From the NCBI GenBank assembly GCA_033782935.1, contig JAWQEG010000166.1, positions 4,343,501 through 4,407,500 on the forward strand: 64,000 bases of DNA. Reading direction: 5' to 3'. Below, piece after piece: positions 30,781 to 43,320 of this stretch. Positions within the stretch are counted from its first letter, which is position 1. Each line of letters starts with the position of its first letter. The notes below the pieces were generated by a model. It was not told the DNA's origin. It saw nothing but the letters and a program-made list of their open reading frames with translations, and ran no database searches. This stretch comes from Petrolisthes cinctipes (taxonomy: Eukaryota; Arthropoda; Malacostraca; Decapoda; Porcellanidae). A program made the position numbers and the translations under genes.

Positions 30781-31185
30781 TGAGTAGCCAGGCCCGGGTC
30801 CCACAACATAATGTTTCCTCTATATAGGATTCTTGCTTTGGGTTGTCGTACCTGTAAATAGAACAAAGTCAGTATTATTCTGGCTTTGGAGGCATTAGCA
30901 CCTATATATTACAATGAAAACATAATAATGGAAATTTCTAAAAAACATCAGTCTTTATTTAGTTTAATTCTAAAGACTCCACTTTATATATCTGATATTT
31001 ACTCTATAATAACCAAAGAGTCCTTCCTGCCTTTTCAACACCCTGCATGGTCAAAATACACTGGTACACTTATAATTTTCAACATATAACAACAGGGAAT
31101 GATGGCTTATCTCTCCTCCCCCAAAATAAAAATTAATAAAAGTTGGGAAACAATTATTGTTTTTTATTTCTGTGACTCTTGTTAA
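30781..31185. other. Intergenic; no gene recognised
   Basis: AT-rich; no supported coding or structural element. Confidence 0.4.
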
Positions 31186-31189
31186 TTAA

Positions 31190-31430
31190 GGGGAGATTTT
31201 CTTATTGGTAAATTGGAAGGCTACTGATTCCTCCTAACTATACCAGAAAACAGACACCCTCAATGGGACTAATAGGGGATCAATTGATATTAGGCGCCAC
31301 AACAGCGAGGTCATATAGAGCTAGTAAAGGTGATAAGAGAGGTGGGACATACTAATATGGGATCTGTTGTTTCATGGTATAGTTTGGAGGAATCAGAGAC
31401 CATCCAATTCATTATTATAATATAACAAGA
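31190..31430. mobile_element. TTAA-bounded palindromic unit, type B, with internal insertion
   Basis: TTAA at 31186-31189. Left half 31190-31280 (GGTAAATTGGAAGGCTACTG, ATTCCTCCTAAC); right half 31358-31420 (GTTTGGAGGAATCAGAG). The ~77-bp segment between the halves is unrelated to other copies. Confidence 0.65.
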
Positions 31431-31569
31431 GTACTAATGGTACTAATATAAGATCTGTTGTTTCATGTCCCCTACTGAAATATACATAAATTGTAAATAT
31501 TTGCCGCGTGGAACTCTTATGCAGATTTTCCCAAGTGAATAGTGTATGAATTAAACCCACCAAGTTATT

Positions 31570-31600
31570 TAATAATAATAATAATAATAATAATAATGAT
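31570..31600 (+). repeat. (AAT)n microsatellite
   Basis: About ten AAT units with one variant. Confidence 0.9.
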
Positions 31601-31738
31601 AATGTGTTGTTGTGGGTTGTTTACTCAACATGGCTGCCCATTAAAATGATCTGAATTATTTCGTCTATATTTATATATTACTTACACACCTATTAACATT
31701 ATAATTATAATATATAACACATTATACGGTTTTAGTAC

Positions 31739-32351
31739 AGAAGTGGACCTTACTGTATAATAGATATTTTACTGTCATTACCCACTATTTTGGACCATTC
31801 TAAGACACTTTTCTTCTATGGTTTTTCTTCCTCAAATGCCCCGTTTTCGAGATATGCCCCATTCCCAATACCCATAGAAACATGGGGGACCCGATGGGAA
31901 TCGGGGGTTGACGGGTGGGGGAAACACGCATTTTACTATTGTTCTGCCTTTATAATACACTTCCTACCTTAATTTACGTCGTATACTATATATTATTCAC
32001 CAATTTATTTCATTTCATTACAATCTGCAGCAGTGTTGCCAGATCCGGCTGGGTCCTAGTATTTTACCCCTGTCATTTCCTGTACTTTATCACGATTATT
32101 TCCAGGTAGTTTGCCCAGGTTAGGTCCCGGTAGTTTGCCCAGGTTAGGTCCCGGTAGTCTGATGCGGTCTAGGTTAGGTTAGGTCAGGTCAGGTAAGGTC
32201 AGGCTAATTTCAAAATGCCCCATTTGAATATGCCCTATCTTGGAAACGGGGCATTTGAGGAAGAAAAACCATAGAAGAAAAGTGTCTTAGAATGGTCCAA
32301 AATAGTGGGTAATGACCGTAAAATATCTATTATACAGTAAGGTCCACTTCT
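31739..32351. mobile_element. GTAC-flanked foldback element, 613 bp
   Basis: The arms are 31739-31865 and 32222-32351, starting AGAAGTGGACC and ending with its complement. GTAC lies at 31735-31738 and 32352-32355. The interior has TTAGGT-rich sequence at 32112-32205. No coding potential. Confidence 0.8.
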
Positions 32352-32504
32352 GTACCTTTACCTTTACCCATTATACAAGGTGTTATGGTAGTGTGTGGAT
32401 ATAAAGAGCTTACCTGAAATATCTATATAGATTTATTGAGGCCTTACAGACACATTCCTAACACGTCTGACAAGTGACTGACAAATGACAATCAAGCGAA
32501 TCAG

Positions 32505-33445
32505 CAGTGATGGCACCAGGGCTTCCATGAGTTGATGAAATCTTACCCTAGATTTGTGTCGATTTTACCCTAGATTCGAGTGTTTTACCCTAGATTGTCG
32601 AAGTTGTTCATTAATTGTTGATTAATGTACTATCATACATAAGTTTATATATTGCTCCCCCTCCCCCCAAACACACAGGAAAAAAAATGCATCATAAATT
32701 AATGGGTATATTATTATAGAAACATGCAGTTGTAGCAACATACACTAAAAAAATTATACTTCCTATGCTTTTCTATTTCATATACCTACTGTAATATGAA
32801 ATGAAGTCCTATAAACAAGACAAGTAAAATGTAAAAACAATTACATTGCATGAACTAAAGAATAAAGGGTTGTTTTTCTTATAAAAAAAAAAACACAAAA
32901 TATAATATAGATATAGACAGCTAGCAAAAATGTATACCTCATACAGTTTTACATTCACATAGCACTTGTTTGAAAGATGCAATAATATAAAAGGCGTAAA
33001 AGCACTCATGGTTATGCTTAGAATATTCGTACGTACGACATATTTACTTATGGATGACTCCTGATTGCACCCTCACAATACCGAACGGGAACAATTCACA
33101 AGGAGAAGGAAAGGCGGAAAAATCCTCATGATTATACGCAATATTCATCCTTACGAACTATTTACGTAAGGATCAAAGTCACATGAGTTCCAGTAGGTTG
33201 GTACCCACCTCCCTATCCCTGGCGCCCGGGTATGCTCATACAAGTCACGGGGATGATATGTACAGTAAATTAATTGGACACGGTTGAATGAGAACCATAT
33301 TATTTGGCACCATCACAGGCACACCTATCCATAGGACGGCAGATTACCCTAGAATTACCCTAGTTTATGCATTACCCTAAACACTACCCTAGGAAGAGTC
33401 CAATTATCCTAGTTTATGGTATTTTACCCTAAAATGGAAGCACTG
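32505..33445. mobile_element. Candidate non-autonomous element with TTACCCTAG subterminal repeats
   Basis: TTACCCTAGA words occur three times at 32540-32600 and about five times at 33346-33432, near both edges and in the same orientation. The edges read CAGTG then GCTTCCAT on the left, and ATGGAAGCACTG on the right. The 8-bp flanks do not match, so the boundaries are uncertain. Confidence 0.4.
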
Positions 33446-33490
33446 AGTGATGCAAGAGGAGCTCCAGAAAATCAAAAGTAGCACAGAAAA

Positions 33491-36421
33491 CGGATACTGA
33501 ACAGCACTAACTTAAACATTATTAGAGGTTGTTTTTTCAATGCACAATCAGTGGGTAATAAGACAATGGATATTTGCGATCTAATTAACAATGATCATTT
33601 TGATATCATGGCGTTGGCAGAGACATGGCTGAGTAGTTATGACAAAGCTAAGATTCGAGAAATGACACCCGTGACGCATACTTTCTTGCATGTGCCGAGG
33701 CAAGGCAAGAGAGGTGGTGGAGTGGGACTATTTGTATCTAATATTTTTAAGAAAGTAAAATTAGATAAGGTGGAGTCATGGATTAGTTTCGAGCATATGC
33801 AGGTCAGTTGTGAGATGGGTGGGCGGAAATTTGTTTTCATAGTGGTGTATAGGCCACAAGGTGCTAACGCTGTTACATTTCTTGCTGAGTTTAGACTATA
33901 TCTTAAGACGGTGGATTCAGTAAGCAGAAATGTATTCATATTGGGTGACTTCAGTCTGTGGGTGGATGATACTGATAACCATCATGCTGTTGAATTCATA
34001 GAGATGATGAATGGTTTTGATTTTGTAAATAAAGTGACTAAGGCTACGTCCAGTACGGGACATATGCTGGATCTGTTTTTTTGTGATGCACGGCATGATC
34101 TCCTACAAAATATTGATGTGGATGAAGTATGCAGCATATCTCCAATTCACAAGTTAGTTCGATTTGAAATTCCCTTTGAGAAAAAGAGGGCGCAAAGAAA
34201 ATGGATCAGTTTCAGAGTTAAAAAATATTTCGATCCCGAGACACTTATTGACAGTGCGATACGAAGGTTGGAAACAGAGATGCAAAATAGCTGTGAACAT
34301 GATATGACGGAGGCGGGAAAGTGTGTGCGATGTGTATCGATTTTGTATAATCGTGTTTTTAAAGAGGAATATGAGGCAATGTGTCCTGTAATTACAAAGG
34401 AAATAATTGAGAAAGATCATGCACCATGGTTTAATGTCGAGATATCACGAGTTAAGGCAAAGAAGAAGAAAAAAGAAAGAGCTTGGCGTAGACTACGCAC
34501 TGATATTGCTAGAAGATATTATCAACATGCAAAGAGAGAAGAAAACAGACTCATAGTACGGAGAAAGAGGCAATATTACTCTAGTAAAGTCAAGGAGGCC
34601 AGGTCAAATATGAATAAACTATATCTCATACTCAATAATTTAACTGGTAATAAAAAGAAGTCAAGGTTGCCTGAAGGATATCCTGATGAAGTACTTGCAA
34701 ACAAATTCTTAGAATTTTTTTACAATAAAATAGCAACTATAGTGGAAAGCTTTCCAGGAAGTGGTTTGAATGTGATGCATAAACATACTCAAATGTCTGA
34801 GAGCAAATTACTTTGCTTTCAAAACATCGGTATGGCCAAGATGAAAGAAATTGTACAACGAGTGAAATTAACTCATTGCGATAATGATCCGTTACCTGTA
34901 TCGGATGTTATAACGAGTAAAAATGTAGACGACATTTTTAATGTGTTCCTGCAAATTATCAACCTAAGTTTTGATAACAATGTTTTTCCGGAGAGTGAGA
35001 AATTGGCTATTATCAAGCCTATTGTAAAAGGCAACCTTGATCCTCAGAGTCTAAGTTCGTATAGACCAGTATCAAATCTGACCTTTTTATTGAAAGTTAT
35101 TGAAAATGTGATTTTAGATCAGTTATGGCATCACTTGAATAAGGTGAAGGCTATACCTGATAGTCAGTCTGTATATAGGCAGCTATACTCAACTGAGACT
35201 GCACTATGTACTGTAGTAAATGACCTAATGGTGTTAATGGATGAAGGAAAGTGTAGTGTTCTTATTATGCTTGATTTGAGTGTTACATTTGACACAGTAG
35301 TGCATAGTATACTCCTAGATGATATAAAGTCTATAGGTGTTGAGGGGAATGCACTGGTCTATTTGGAAAGTTATTTAAAAGATAGAACATATTGTGTACA
35401 GGTTGGGAAATCCTTTTCAAGAAATAAACTCCTGCGAAGAGGAGTCCCTCAGGGGAGTGTATTGGGTCCTATTCTCTTCTGTATCTAGACTATCAAACTA
35501 TCACATATACTAAAGAAACATGGTGCCAACTTCAAACTATTTGCTGATGATACACAGTTTTATATATCTATAAATAATGTGGTGGATGCAGAGGTGAATT
35601 TGAGTGTTATTATGTCCGATATTAAGGATTGGATGGATTTGAAACAACTCAAGTTAAATCCAAGTAAAACTGAGTGTTTGGTCGTTGGAAAGAAGACCAA
35701 TCTTAGAGGATTGGATATCTCAAGCTTACGAGTGCATGGTAGTACGCTGGATGTAAGAAACAAAGTGAAAGACTTAGGAGTGCTGCTAGACGAAAATCTC
35801 TCTTTCGAAGCTCAAATTAATCAAGTGGTGAAAGTTTCTGGTTACCACTTGAGGAACATTGCTTTTGTTAGAAAATATTTAGATTAGGATACCGTGAAGA
35901 TGTTTCTTCATAACTATGTCATAAGCAGACTGGATTATTGCAATTCCTTCCATTATGGTTTGCCAGGCTGTCGGTTAAGAAAATTGCAAAACGTAATGAA
36001 CAGAGCAGCAAGATTAATTAAAGGTCTTCCATCTCGTGAGAGGATAACTCCAGCACTCATTGACTTACATTGGTTACCAATAAAGGCGAGGATTGTTTAC
36101 AAGATATGTCTTCTAACATTCCGAGCATTAAAATTTGGAAAACCGGAGTACTTGATGAATCTTTTAAGAGGTTTTCAAGTAAATACCTCAATGGAACTCA
36201 GGCATAGTGATGAGCAATACAGGTTAAATGAGCCAAGGAGTATTCTGACAATGGGTTTCAGAGCGTTTGAAAGGTGTGCACCAAGGCTCTTTAATGGATT
36301 GCCATTAGATGTCCGGAGTAGTGAAAATTGCACGATTATTAAGAAAAGACTGAAAACACATCTGTTGGCTGAGTGTTACGACACGGATGATATGAGTATT
36401 ACAAGTGATTATAGTGTTTAG
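33491..36421 (+). pseudogene. CR1/L2-group LINE ORF2, single frame with two stop codons
   Basis: One reading frame runs ~2.9 kb, interrupted only by TAG at 35486-35488 and TAG at 35885-35887. No ATG is obvious at the start: homology begins upstream of 33551 with LNIIRGCFFNAQSVGN. The endonuclease shows DIMALAETWLSSYD, VVYRPQG and FILGDFSLW. The RT follows with LSSYRPVSNLTFLLKVIE, MLDLSVTFDTVVH, RRGVPQGSVLGPILF, then, beyond the first stop, LFADDTQFYIS (catalytic Asp pair intact). The C-terminal region has RLDYCNSFHYGLPGC, RAARLIKGL and DLHWLPIKARIVYKI, typical of the CR1/L2/Crack group. The first stop replaces the residue before TIKLSHIL and removes the catalytic Asp pair from any simple product. 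Confidence 0.85.
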
Positions 36422-37526
36422 TAATATTGAGAGAAGCCCTGCGGAGCACCATCTGCTGGTGGAGCGGGGCATAGAATATCCAACAAGTAACAAGTACAAT
36501 TCTCAAGGCATTGCCTATACTGTACCGGTACTGTATTTCTTCATATAGCCTACTCTGCTTACAGTACTATATGAAGGTAATTGTTGCTACTGATTTGTAC
36601 TGTACCATACTGTATTAGGATTTTGTTAAACTGAAATATTTTATTTCTTACCCTCAAATAAGGGGTCTGTAGATGTTATATAAAAAAATCTACGTACCTT
36701 GATTCTTATTAAGTGGCTCTAATTTAATGGAATACGGTAAGGTGAAAGTCATCACATTTGATACAGTTGTAGTGGCGTCGTATGCACCACTCCTTATTCC
36801 TTTGTATATTCCATGTGTGGGTACACCACTCCTTGCTCCTTTGTACTTCCCCCGGCCCAGACAGCCACAGTCTGACGGGTACGTTAATCCCTTCCCCTGA
36901 CATAACTTAATCCTTTCTTGGGAGTCCAGCCACCGGCCTTCCACTTTCTCCCAGGTATGAGTCAAGATGGGTGCAGGACGTCAGGTGATGCGCGGGGTCA
37001 TTTGGGCACGCCACATACGGGAACTTGGAAGCGAGTGGATAAAAAGGGGAGGCTTCGCCCACAGGCCACTAGGCCAGACTATCCAGCGAGCTACTACAGA
37101 GGAAAGTCTTGCTCCGCTCCTGCCGTCGACATACACCTGCATACACACGTGTTCCCACTCTGACCACACTTGGTGCTCCTGTTCTACACTCCTACACAAG
37201 CTCCACTGCAACGATGCTGCACGACAGGCTGGCCTTCCCTATATTCATATGTAGGCTACTACTTACCTGTGTACTACCAATAAACTGTACCTTGTATTTT
37301 AGAGTCTGTTCACCCGGGTAGATACATAAGGAGCTTCCTTACTGTTTCACAGTAATTTAGGTTAGGTTAATTTAATCTGATATTCAATAGTTAATTCATA
37401 TATTGTTAATTTCAGCAGGAAAGATCAGGTTTACATAGATTGATAAGTCTAATATATTGTATAGATCTATTGGTCATAATTTTTTTACGGGATCATTTTG
37501 ATGATGGCCAGTATGAAAGTGAGTGA
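36422..37526. other. LINE 3' flank and unassigned sequence
   Basis: 36422-36480 is probably the LINE 3' UTR. A short direct repeat (CACCACTCCTTnnTCCTTTGTA) is at 36787 and 36824. A GC-richer block at 36926-37200 leads to AATAAA near 37280. I do not recognise a gene, and I could not support an LTR. Confidence 0.4.
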
Positions 37527-37660
37527 GCAGATAACCTTCTGGAGCAACTAATTCCTCCAATCTATTCCAAGCAGCAGGACACAGGTATTATTCTCAATGT
37601 GGTCCTGTTTCCTGGTATACTTTGGAAGAATGAAGGCACTCCAATTCTACAAAAAAAACA
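37527..37660. mobile_element. Palindromic unit, type A
   Basis: CTGGAGCAACTAATTCCTCC on the left and TTTGGAAGAATGAAGGCACT on the right of a short loop. Boundaries are eroded. Confidence 0.6.
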
Positions 37661-37701
37661 TTTCCCCTTATTTTTAATTGCATTGTCTAATGTTATGTTA
37701 A

Positions 37702-37853
37702 GTGGGAAGTACAGTGTTGGTAAATGTGGAGCAAATGATTCCTCCAAACTATTCCAAGCAACGGAACACCATTATTTTTGTTCATCTGGTCCTGTTTCCT
37801 GGCATACTTGGAGGAATCAAGACACTCCGATGTAACAAAAATGAAGTACCCCC
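37702..37853. mobile_element. TTAA-bounded palindromic unit, type A
   Basis: TTAA at 37698-37701 and 37854-37857. Stems GTGGAGCAAATGATTCCTCC and TGGAGGAATCAAGACACTCC. Confidence 0.75.
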
Positions 37854-37857
37854 TTAA

Positions 37858-38819
37858 TTAAGCATAATAATGTAAAATAAAATGTGATTACTGTCTAACC
37901 ATTTATTTGCCTACAAAACTGTGACGCGTAATATAAGCTATGAGTGTGTCCGTCTACTTGGGTAACAATTAACACGGCGCCTGGCAGGTGGTTGGCCAAA
38001 CTCTCTATAGCTATATCTACGGCTCTGGTGTGAGGAATGTGGACTGTGGTGGGGTCTCGGGAAACAGCTAGCCAAGGTGGGACGAAACTAGGATCGGGCA
38101 AATAGGTTGTTTGTTTTGACCATCATATTTTGCAAGGCATTATTTGAAGTTCACCTGTGATATCTATGCATATTACAATTACTTCATTAACTAAATATCT
38201 CTCTCTGTCTCTCTCTAACTACAGTATAGTAATGAAATCGTATGGAGCTTGATCCCCTGACCTGCTACGTTACACAAATAGTGACGAAATAAGAGGTAAT
38301 TTTGCAAATAATAATAAAATCTGAACGTGTGCCTACCCTACTAATACGGTTGTTATTTATTTTTATATTTCGGCGAATTATATAACCTACTTACAGATTT
38401 CCCTAATCTTTGGTCATATACCTTATGCAGTGTATGTATAATAGTATGTAATTTACATAAGTTGCACACCGTTCACATAATGAGGGATTTATTCCAAAGA
38501 TAACGGTGTGTGTTTGTGTGGGAGAGAGGGGGAAGAAGGTCAAAGTCTCAGAAAGTTGGTGGGTAAGGTGAAGTCCATGGAAGGCACCGGTTACACAGAC
38601 GGACATGAAGGGTTATATAATTATGAGCAGTAGTAGTTTGCCAATCAATATTTGATGAGCGTGTCAGGGTAACGTCTCTTTATAATGATAAAAAATTAAA
38701 GCATTTTATATTTAATATGTTTATGTAGCATCCGTTACAATGTATTCTACGAATTTTGGAATTACTCCGCAACTATACCCCTCTCTTTCTCTCAGGTCGT
38801 CAAGTAGTCAATAGAAAAC
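37858..38819. other. Intergenic; no gene recognised
   Basis: AT-rich, with a short CT run near 38202. Nothing identifiable. Confidence 0.4.
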
Positions 38820-38820
38820 G

Positions 38821-38899
<79 letters not shown>
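38820..38899 (+). repeat. (TA)n microsatellite
   Basis: About 78 bp of alternating TA. Confidence 0.95.
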
Positions 38900-38900
<1 letters not shown>

Positions 38901-38962
38901 TTGGGGTTTCTAAGTCATCCATGCCTGAGGTAACATTTTCTACGAGTGTGTGTGGGAGGGAG

Positions 38963-38992
38963 TGACGTCAAGGGGCTCAGGGGCTGACGTCA
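38963..38992. promoter_or_regulatory. Pair of CRE-like palindromes
   Basis: Full TGACGTCA at 38963-38970 and again at 38985-38992, 22 bp apart (about two helical turns). This is the CREB/ATF core. No transcript is assigned nearby, so function is only a possibility. Confidence 0.3.
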
Positions 38993-39087
38993 ATAAGGGT
39001 ATATTGTGAGTACTTACAACTTTTACCTTTACGCCGTGGGAGCCTTGGGACCAAAGTAGGGCGGCTTGCTGCCTACTCACGCCGGCT

Positions 39088-39112
39088 TGTGTGTGTGTGT
39101 GTGTGTGTGTGC
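39088..39112 (+). repeat. (TG)n microsatellite
   Basis: Short TG run. Confidence 0.9.
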
Positions 39113-39615
39113 AGGAGGATAAAAACTGTTAATACACATTATGTTTTATGAGCTTTGAGATGGCACAGTTGAGTAATAACATGTTTCAACACGTTTAGGA
39201 GCCTACTGTATAATTAATAGCGCCAAAAGAAGCTGATAGAGAGGTGAGATAGCAAGTAGGAAGGAAATAGAAAGAAAAGAGGGACAGTTTAAGAACGGAA
39301 AGTGAGTGGCTTGGGTCGAAGGGGCGCCCGAACCCTTAAAGTATTGTCCACACCACTACAGGGACCTATTGTATGATGAAGTGGGTGAATTTGGAGGCTA
39401 CTATACGAATACCTCCACACTTGGAAACAGAATATATTTACTCACGGTAGCCTACCTTTGTTTAGTGACAACTTAAAAATATCAGTATCCTAGCTAGTTC
39501 CAATTGGGGACTTGATGATTAACTTTCGTTCCTCCTTATTATCACACCGATAATGAATGACCGTAATTATCATATACATGAATAGATTGTAATATTTACA
39601 ATAACCGGTGCAAAA
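39113..39615. other. Intergenic; no gene recognised
   Basis: No supported features. Confidence 0.4.
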
Positions 39616-39619
39616 TTAA

Positions 39620-39825
39620 GAGGAGATTATCTTGTTGGTAAATTGAAAGGCTACTGATTCCTCCTAAATATACCAGGAAACAGACACTCTTAGTGGTACT
39701 AATAGGGGATCTTCTGTTTCGTGTTAGGGAATAGGACCAACAGATTAACAATAATAATGGTGTCCTCTTGCTTGTTTGCATGGAGGTGTTTGGAGGAATC
39801 ATTTGCTCCAGATTTACTGTACATA
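39620..39825. mobile_element. TTAA-bounded palindromic unit, chimera of types B and A
   Basis: TTAA at 39616-39619. The left half is type B (GGTAAATTGAAAGGCTACTG); the right half is type A (TTTGGAGGAATCATTTGCTC). This suggests recombination or gene conversion between families. Confidence 0.65.
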
Positions 39826-40059
39826 CAATCCCTCTAAGTCTAAGCAGTCCCCTATCTACGATGCCTCCATGACATTTGAATTGAACTCAGGAATTTTCGT
39901 GCATGTGATACCAAGTAGCATCATATAATTATACACAACTTTATTTGCTTCCTATTATATTAGTTGTATTACACGTGAAGGAAGTGGAAGGTGTGAAGAG
40001 AGTGGGGGGAGATGGTAGAGGGAAAAGGGAAAAAAAGAGAGGATAATTATGTAGGTTAA

Positions 40060-40212
40060 AGGACTCTGTGATGTAGCCAGAAAATTGGAGATAAACGAGG
40101 CCTTCATAATTATATTGCCACAAAACACACACACCTGTAGGAAAGGAGCTTGTTTCGTGGCATGGTCAGGAGGAATCAGAAGCCTGGACCAATTTTCATA
40201 CACGATAACAGG
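40060..40212. mobile_element. Palindromic unit, type C
   Basis: TTAA at 40056-40059. GTGATGTAGCCAGAAAATTGG on the left; TGGCATGGTCAGGAGGAATC and TTCATACACGAT on the right. Confidence 0.65.
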
Positions 40213-40821
40213 GTAGCTAAGAAAGAGAAGATAGAGAGGGAGTGAAGTGGAAGCTTAAAAAAAAAGAGAAAACAGAAATGAGGTTTTGGAGGGAGAAAAT
40301 AAGAGGAAGTGACTGGGTGGGAGAAGAGAAGGAATGTGATCAGGGAGTGAGTGAGGGAGTGCATGAGAGATGAGGCGAAGCAGCAGCGAAGAGATGGAGA
40401 GGAGGGAGTGAGGAAGTGGTGTGTGTGTGTGTGTGTATGGAAGAAGCCTCGAAGTGTACAGCCGGCAGCAAAAATTCGCGTCCATCTTATGTATTTAATA
40501 TTGCTAATATGACCAGATAGTTGCATTCTGAACCAGTTTTTATTCCAACAACATACGTAATTTGCTATATCAGAACTATATCTGTCATGTCTTTATTAAA
40601 CTTGTACTACATCATCACTATAGCTAATACATACACAGGTGGAAGTGAAGCGAACTTATGCTGCCGACTGTACATATACTGCTATGTTGTTGTCCACTCC
40701 TCATACCACTAGAGTAGAGTCAGTACCCTTAATGTCACGTAGAAACTATTACCACATCACAAAAACTTACTGTAAGCTATTCATCACACACATATAATAT
40801 TGTTACACGCGCCAGATGACC

Positions 40822-40822
<1 letters not shown>
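40213..40822. other. Intergenic; no gene recognised
   Basis: Purine-rich on + at 40220-40440, with a TG run near 40424. No gene. Confidence 0.4.

Positions 40823-40823
<1 letters not shown>

Positions 40824-40866
<43 letters not shown>
40824..40866 (+). repeat. (CT)n microsatellite
   Basis: CT dinucleotides. An inverted GA run follows at 40981-41020. Confidence 0.95.
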
Positions 40867-40867
<1 letters not shown>

Positions 40868-40977
40868 ACTACTGGTTCGTAAAAGGTCGCCTAACAAAGG
40901 ATCAGTGTGAGTGTGTGGGAGTGTGAGTGAGTGTGGGCTTACGTGCATGAAGGTGGGTGGGTACGAAATATTATGTG

Positions 40978-40979
<2 letters not shown>

Positions 40980-41020
<41 letters not shown>
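40980..41020 (+). repeat. (GA)n microsatellite
   Basis: GA dinucleotides, the complement of the CT run 115 bp upstream. Confidence 0.95.
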
Positions 41021-41157
41021 AGCAGACGGTGAGATAATATTCACTTTCACTCTCTCTCTCTCTCTGCGTCATACCTTTTTATTTTCTCCTATTTTCTGCT
41101 TCCTTCTTGTGTTCATATCTACAGTTTTCCTTATTTATTTATATAACCTTCCTTATC

Positions 41158-41697
41158 TAGAGGGGAAGGAAGGAAGGAAGGGAGGTATAGAGGGGAAGGA
41201 AGGGGGATATAGAGGGGAAGGAATGGAGGGAAGTATAGAGAGGAAGGAAGGAAGGTATAGAGAGGAAGGAAGGAAGGAACGGGAAAATGAGGAAATGGAT
41301 GACTGAGCCTGAGGTAGGAAATGAGGCAAGTACTGTTTGTAAGGGAGGGGAGGGAGAAACGATACTGTGAGTGAGGGAAGGAGAAAGGATACTGTGAAGG
41401 AGGGAGGGAGGGAGAAAGGATACTGTGAAGGAGGGAGGGAGGGAGGAAGGAGGGAGGGAGAGAGGGAGGGAGGAATGGAGAAAGGATACTGAGGAAGGGA
41501 AGGGGTACGAATGGAGAAAGGATAATGTGAGGGAGGGAGGGAAGGAGAAAGGATACTGAGAGGGAGGGAGGAATGGAGAAAGGATACTGGGAGGGAGGGA
41601 GAGAGGGAGGGAGAAATGGAGAAAGGATAATGTGAGGGAGGGAGGGAGGGAGAAAGGATATCTACTGAGGGGGAGGGACGCGAGGGAGGGAGGGAGA
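41158..41697 (+). repeat. Polypurine tract, (GGGA)n with AAAGGATACTG units
   Basis: About 540 bp of almost pure purine on +. From 41340 on it forms irregular units of GAGGGAGGGAGAAAGGATACTG. The runs of G suit quadruplex formation. Long open frames on minus are compositional. Confidence 0.9.
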
Positions 41698-42180
41698 TAT
41701 GACGTCCAGCAGGGAGCAGACGCCACACCTCCGTCCCTCCCTCCCTACTCCCACCCCATTCCCCTCAACCTCCCCTAAACTTTGTGCTTTCATATACCTT
41801 CCACTCTCCTCCTTTTCCTATCCATCTCTTTCCTCTCTAACTCCTTCTTCTCGCATTATTCCTCTTTCCTTTCCTTCTATTTCTGCTCCTCTCCCCCTCT
41901 TTCTCCTCATTCTTTCTCTTTACATTTTTTCTTTTTAACCATACTGTTCTTTCGCTCACACTGATATAATTATAGACTATTTAGCACCGCCTAATCAAAA
42001 AGCTAATAAGGCACAGATACGAATAAGTCTGTTGTTGTTGTTTGTAGTTATTATATTCCATCTCCTTTTGTCCCACACATAAAAAGTCTCCATCTATCTC
42101 TATGTTTATCTCATTCTCCTGTCTCGCCCTACCATCCTTCCCTTCTTTCCTTTCCTTCCCTTTACCTCCTCCCACTCACC
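41698..42180. other. Pyrimidine-rich, no gene recognised
   Basis: CT-rich + strand at 41730-41930 and 42100-42200. No gene. Confidence 0.4.
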
Positions 42181-42430
42181 TTCCCCCCAACCCCCTCAGA
42201 CTGGTGGAACTGGGCTGGTTGGGGGGAGGGGGGGGGGGGTTGTCTGGCAGCAGTCGGGCGGGATGGGCGGTAGTGCGAGCGGGAGGTGGTCAGATCAGCT
42301 GTCGCCTCGCTGGCAAACGTTTCTCCTCAACACACTCCAGTTCGTGGTGTGACGCCGGCCCGAATAAGCGCACGCACACGCACACGCACAGACCATACCT
42401 ACCTAGGCCTATTCCCTGCCTCTAATCCAG
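42181..42430 (+). other. GC/CpG-rich island-like block
   Basis: Unusually GC- and CpG-rich for this window (GCGGTAGTGCGAGCGGGAGG, GACGCCGGCCCG). Could be a promoter or first exon, but no coding signal is supported. Confidence 0.25.
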
Positions 42431-42723
42431 GGATAGGTACACTTAAAAAGGTGTTCATTTTATCTGTTAAGTGTTGATTGTGGAAACGCAGGGACAGGAG
42501 TACACACACACACACACACACTAACTCTCCTATATCTTTTTTCACATGGGATGGTACAATTTAATGGTGTTTACATGCAATAATTGCGAATATAAACACA
42601 CAAAACATAAACCAACACATTATCACACTAGACAATGACGGATATAGCTAGCTGTGTTGTGCTGCTGTTAAAACACAGAGACAAAAACATGGTGTTGTTG
42701 GTCAGTTTTTGTTGACATTGTCG

Positions 42724-42951
42724 GAAGCATTATTAGGAACTGTATGCTGGTTCCATCCCTTGTTGGAGTGCTCACTAAAAAAGCTCATAATGACGCTTGG
42801 GCTGTAGCGATAAAACTAACCATAGGCTATCCTTAAAAATAGTCTCATTGCCTTTCCCAGCTCGATATAACTAGTCTCACTGCAATAATTGCTTTTCCTA
42901 GCCTAACTTAACCAGGGGTCGAGCCAGTATACATATGGTAATAATGCAGCT
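42724..42951. mobile_element. Inverted-repeat element, GCATTATTA type
   Basis: GGAAGCATTATTAGGAACTG on the left and a complement-like GTAATAATGCAGC on the right. The interior (CTTGGGCTGTAGCGATAAAAC, CCATAGGCTATCCTTAAAAA) matches the element at 53958-54316. Confidence 0.5.
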
Positions 42952-43250
42952 GGGACATAATATTAACTGATAAGCATAACCAAAACCAAAACATACTAAT
43001 TATAATAATATATACCCGTTGAAGCTACTGTTGTTGTTGCTATTTATTTTCAGTTGTCATCATCGTCTACCCGTTATATATATATTATATACCCGTTGTT
43101 GCTGTTGTTTAGTTAGTTGCTGTTTGTTTTCAGTTATCATCGTCGTCCCGTTATTATATAAACCCGTTGACCCGTTATATATACCCGTTGAAGCTACTAC
43201 TGTTGTTCCTGTTTGTTTTCAGTAATCGGGTTAACATCGTCGTCGTCGTG

Positions 43251-43252
43251 GA

Positions 43253-43303
<51 letters not shown>

Positions 43304-43304
43304 C
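43251..43304 (+). repeat. (TTA)n microsatellite
   Basis: About 17 TTA units. Confidence 0.95.
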
Positions 43305-43320
43305 TAAACCTTCCTTACAG

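Noticed and set aside
36690..37330. LTR retrotransposon terminal repeat
   Set aside because: AATAAA and a short direct repeat are present, but no second LTR, primer site or coding region was seen.
41153..41728. Ser/Pro/Leu-rich open frames on minus
   Set aside because: Translations of the polypurine repeat.
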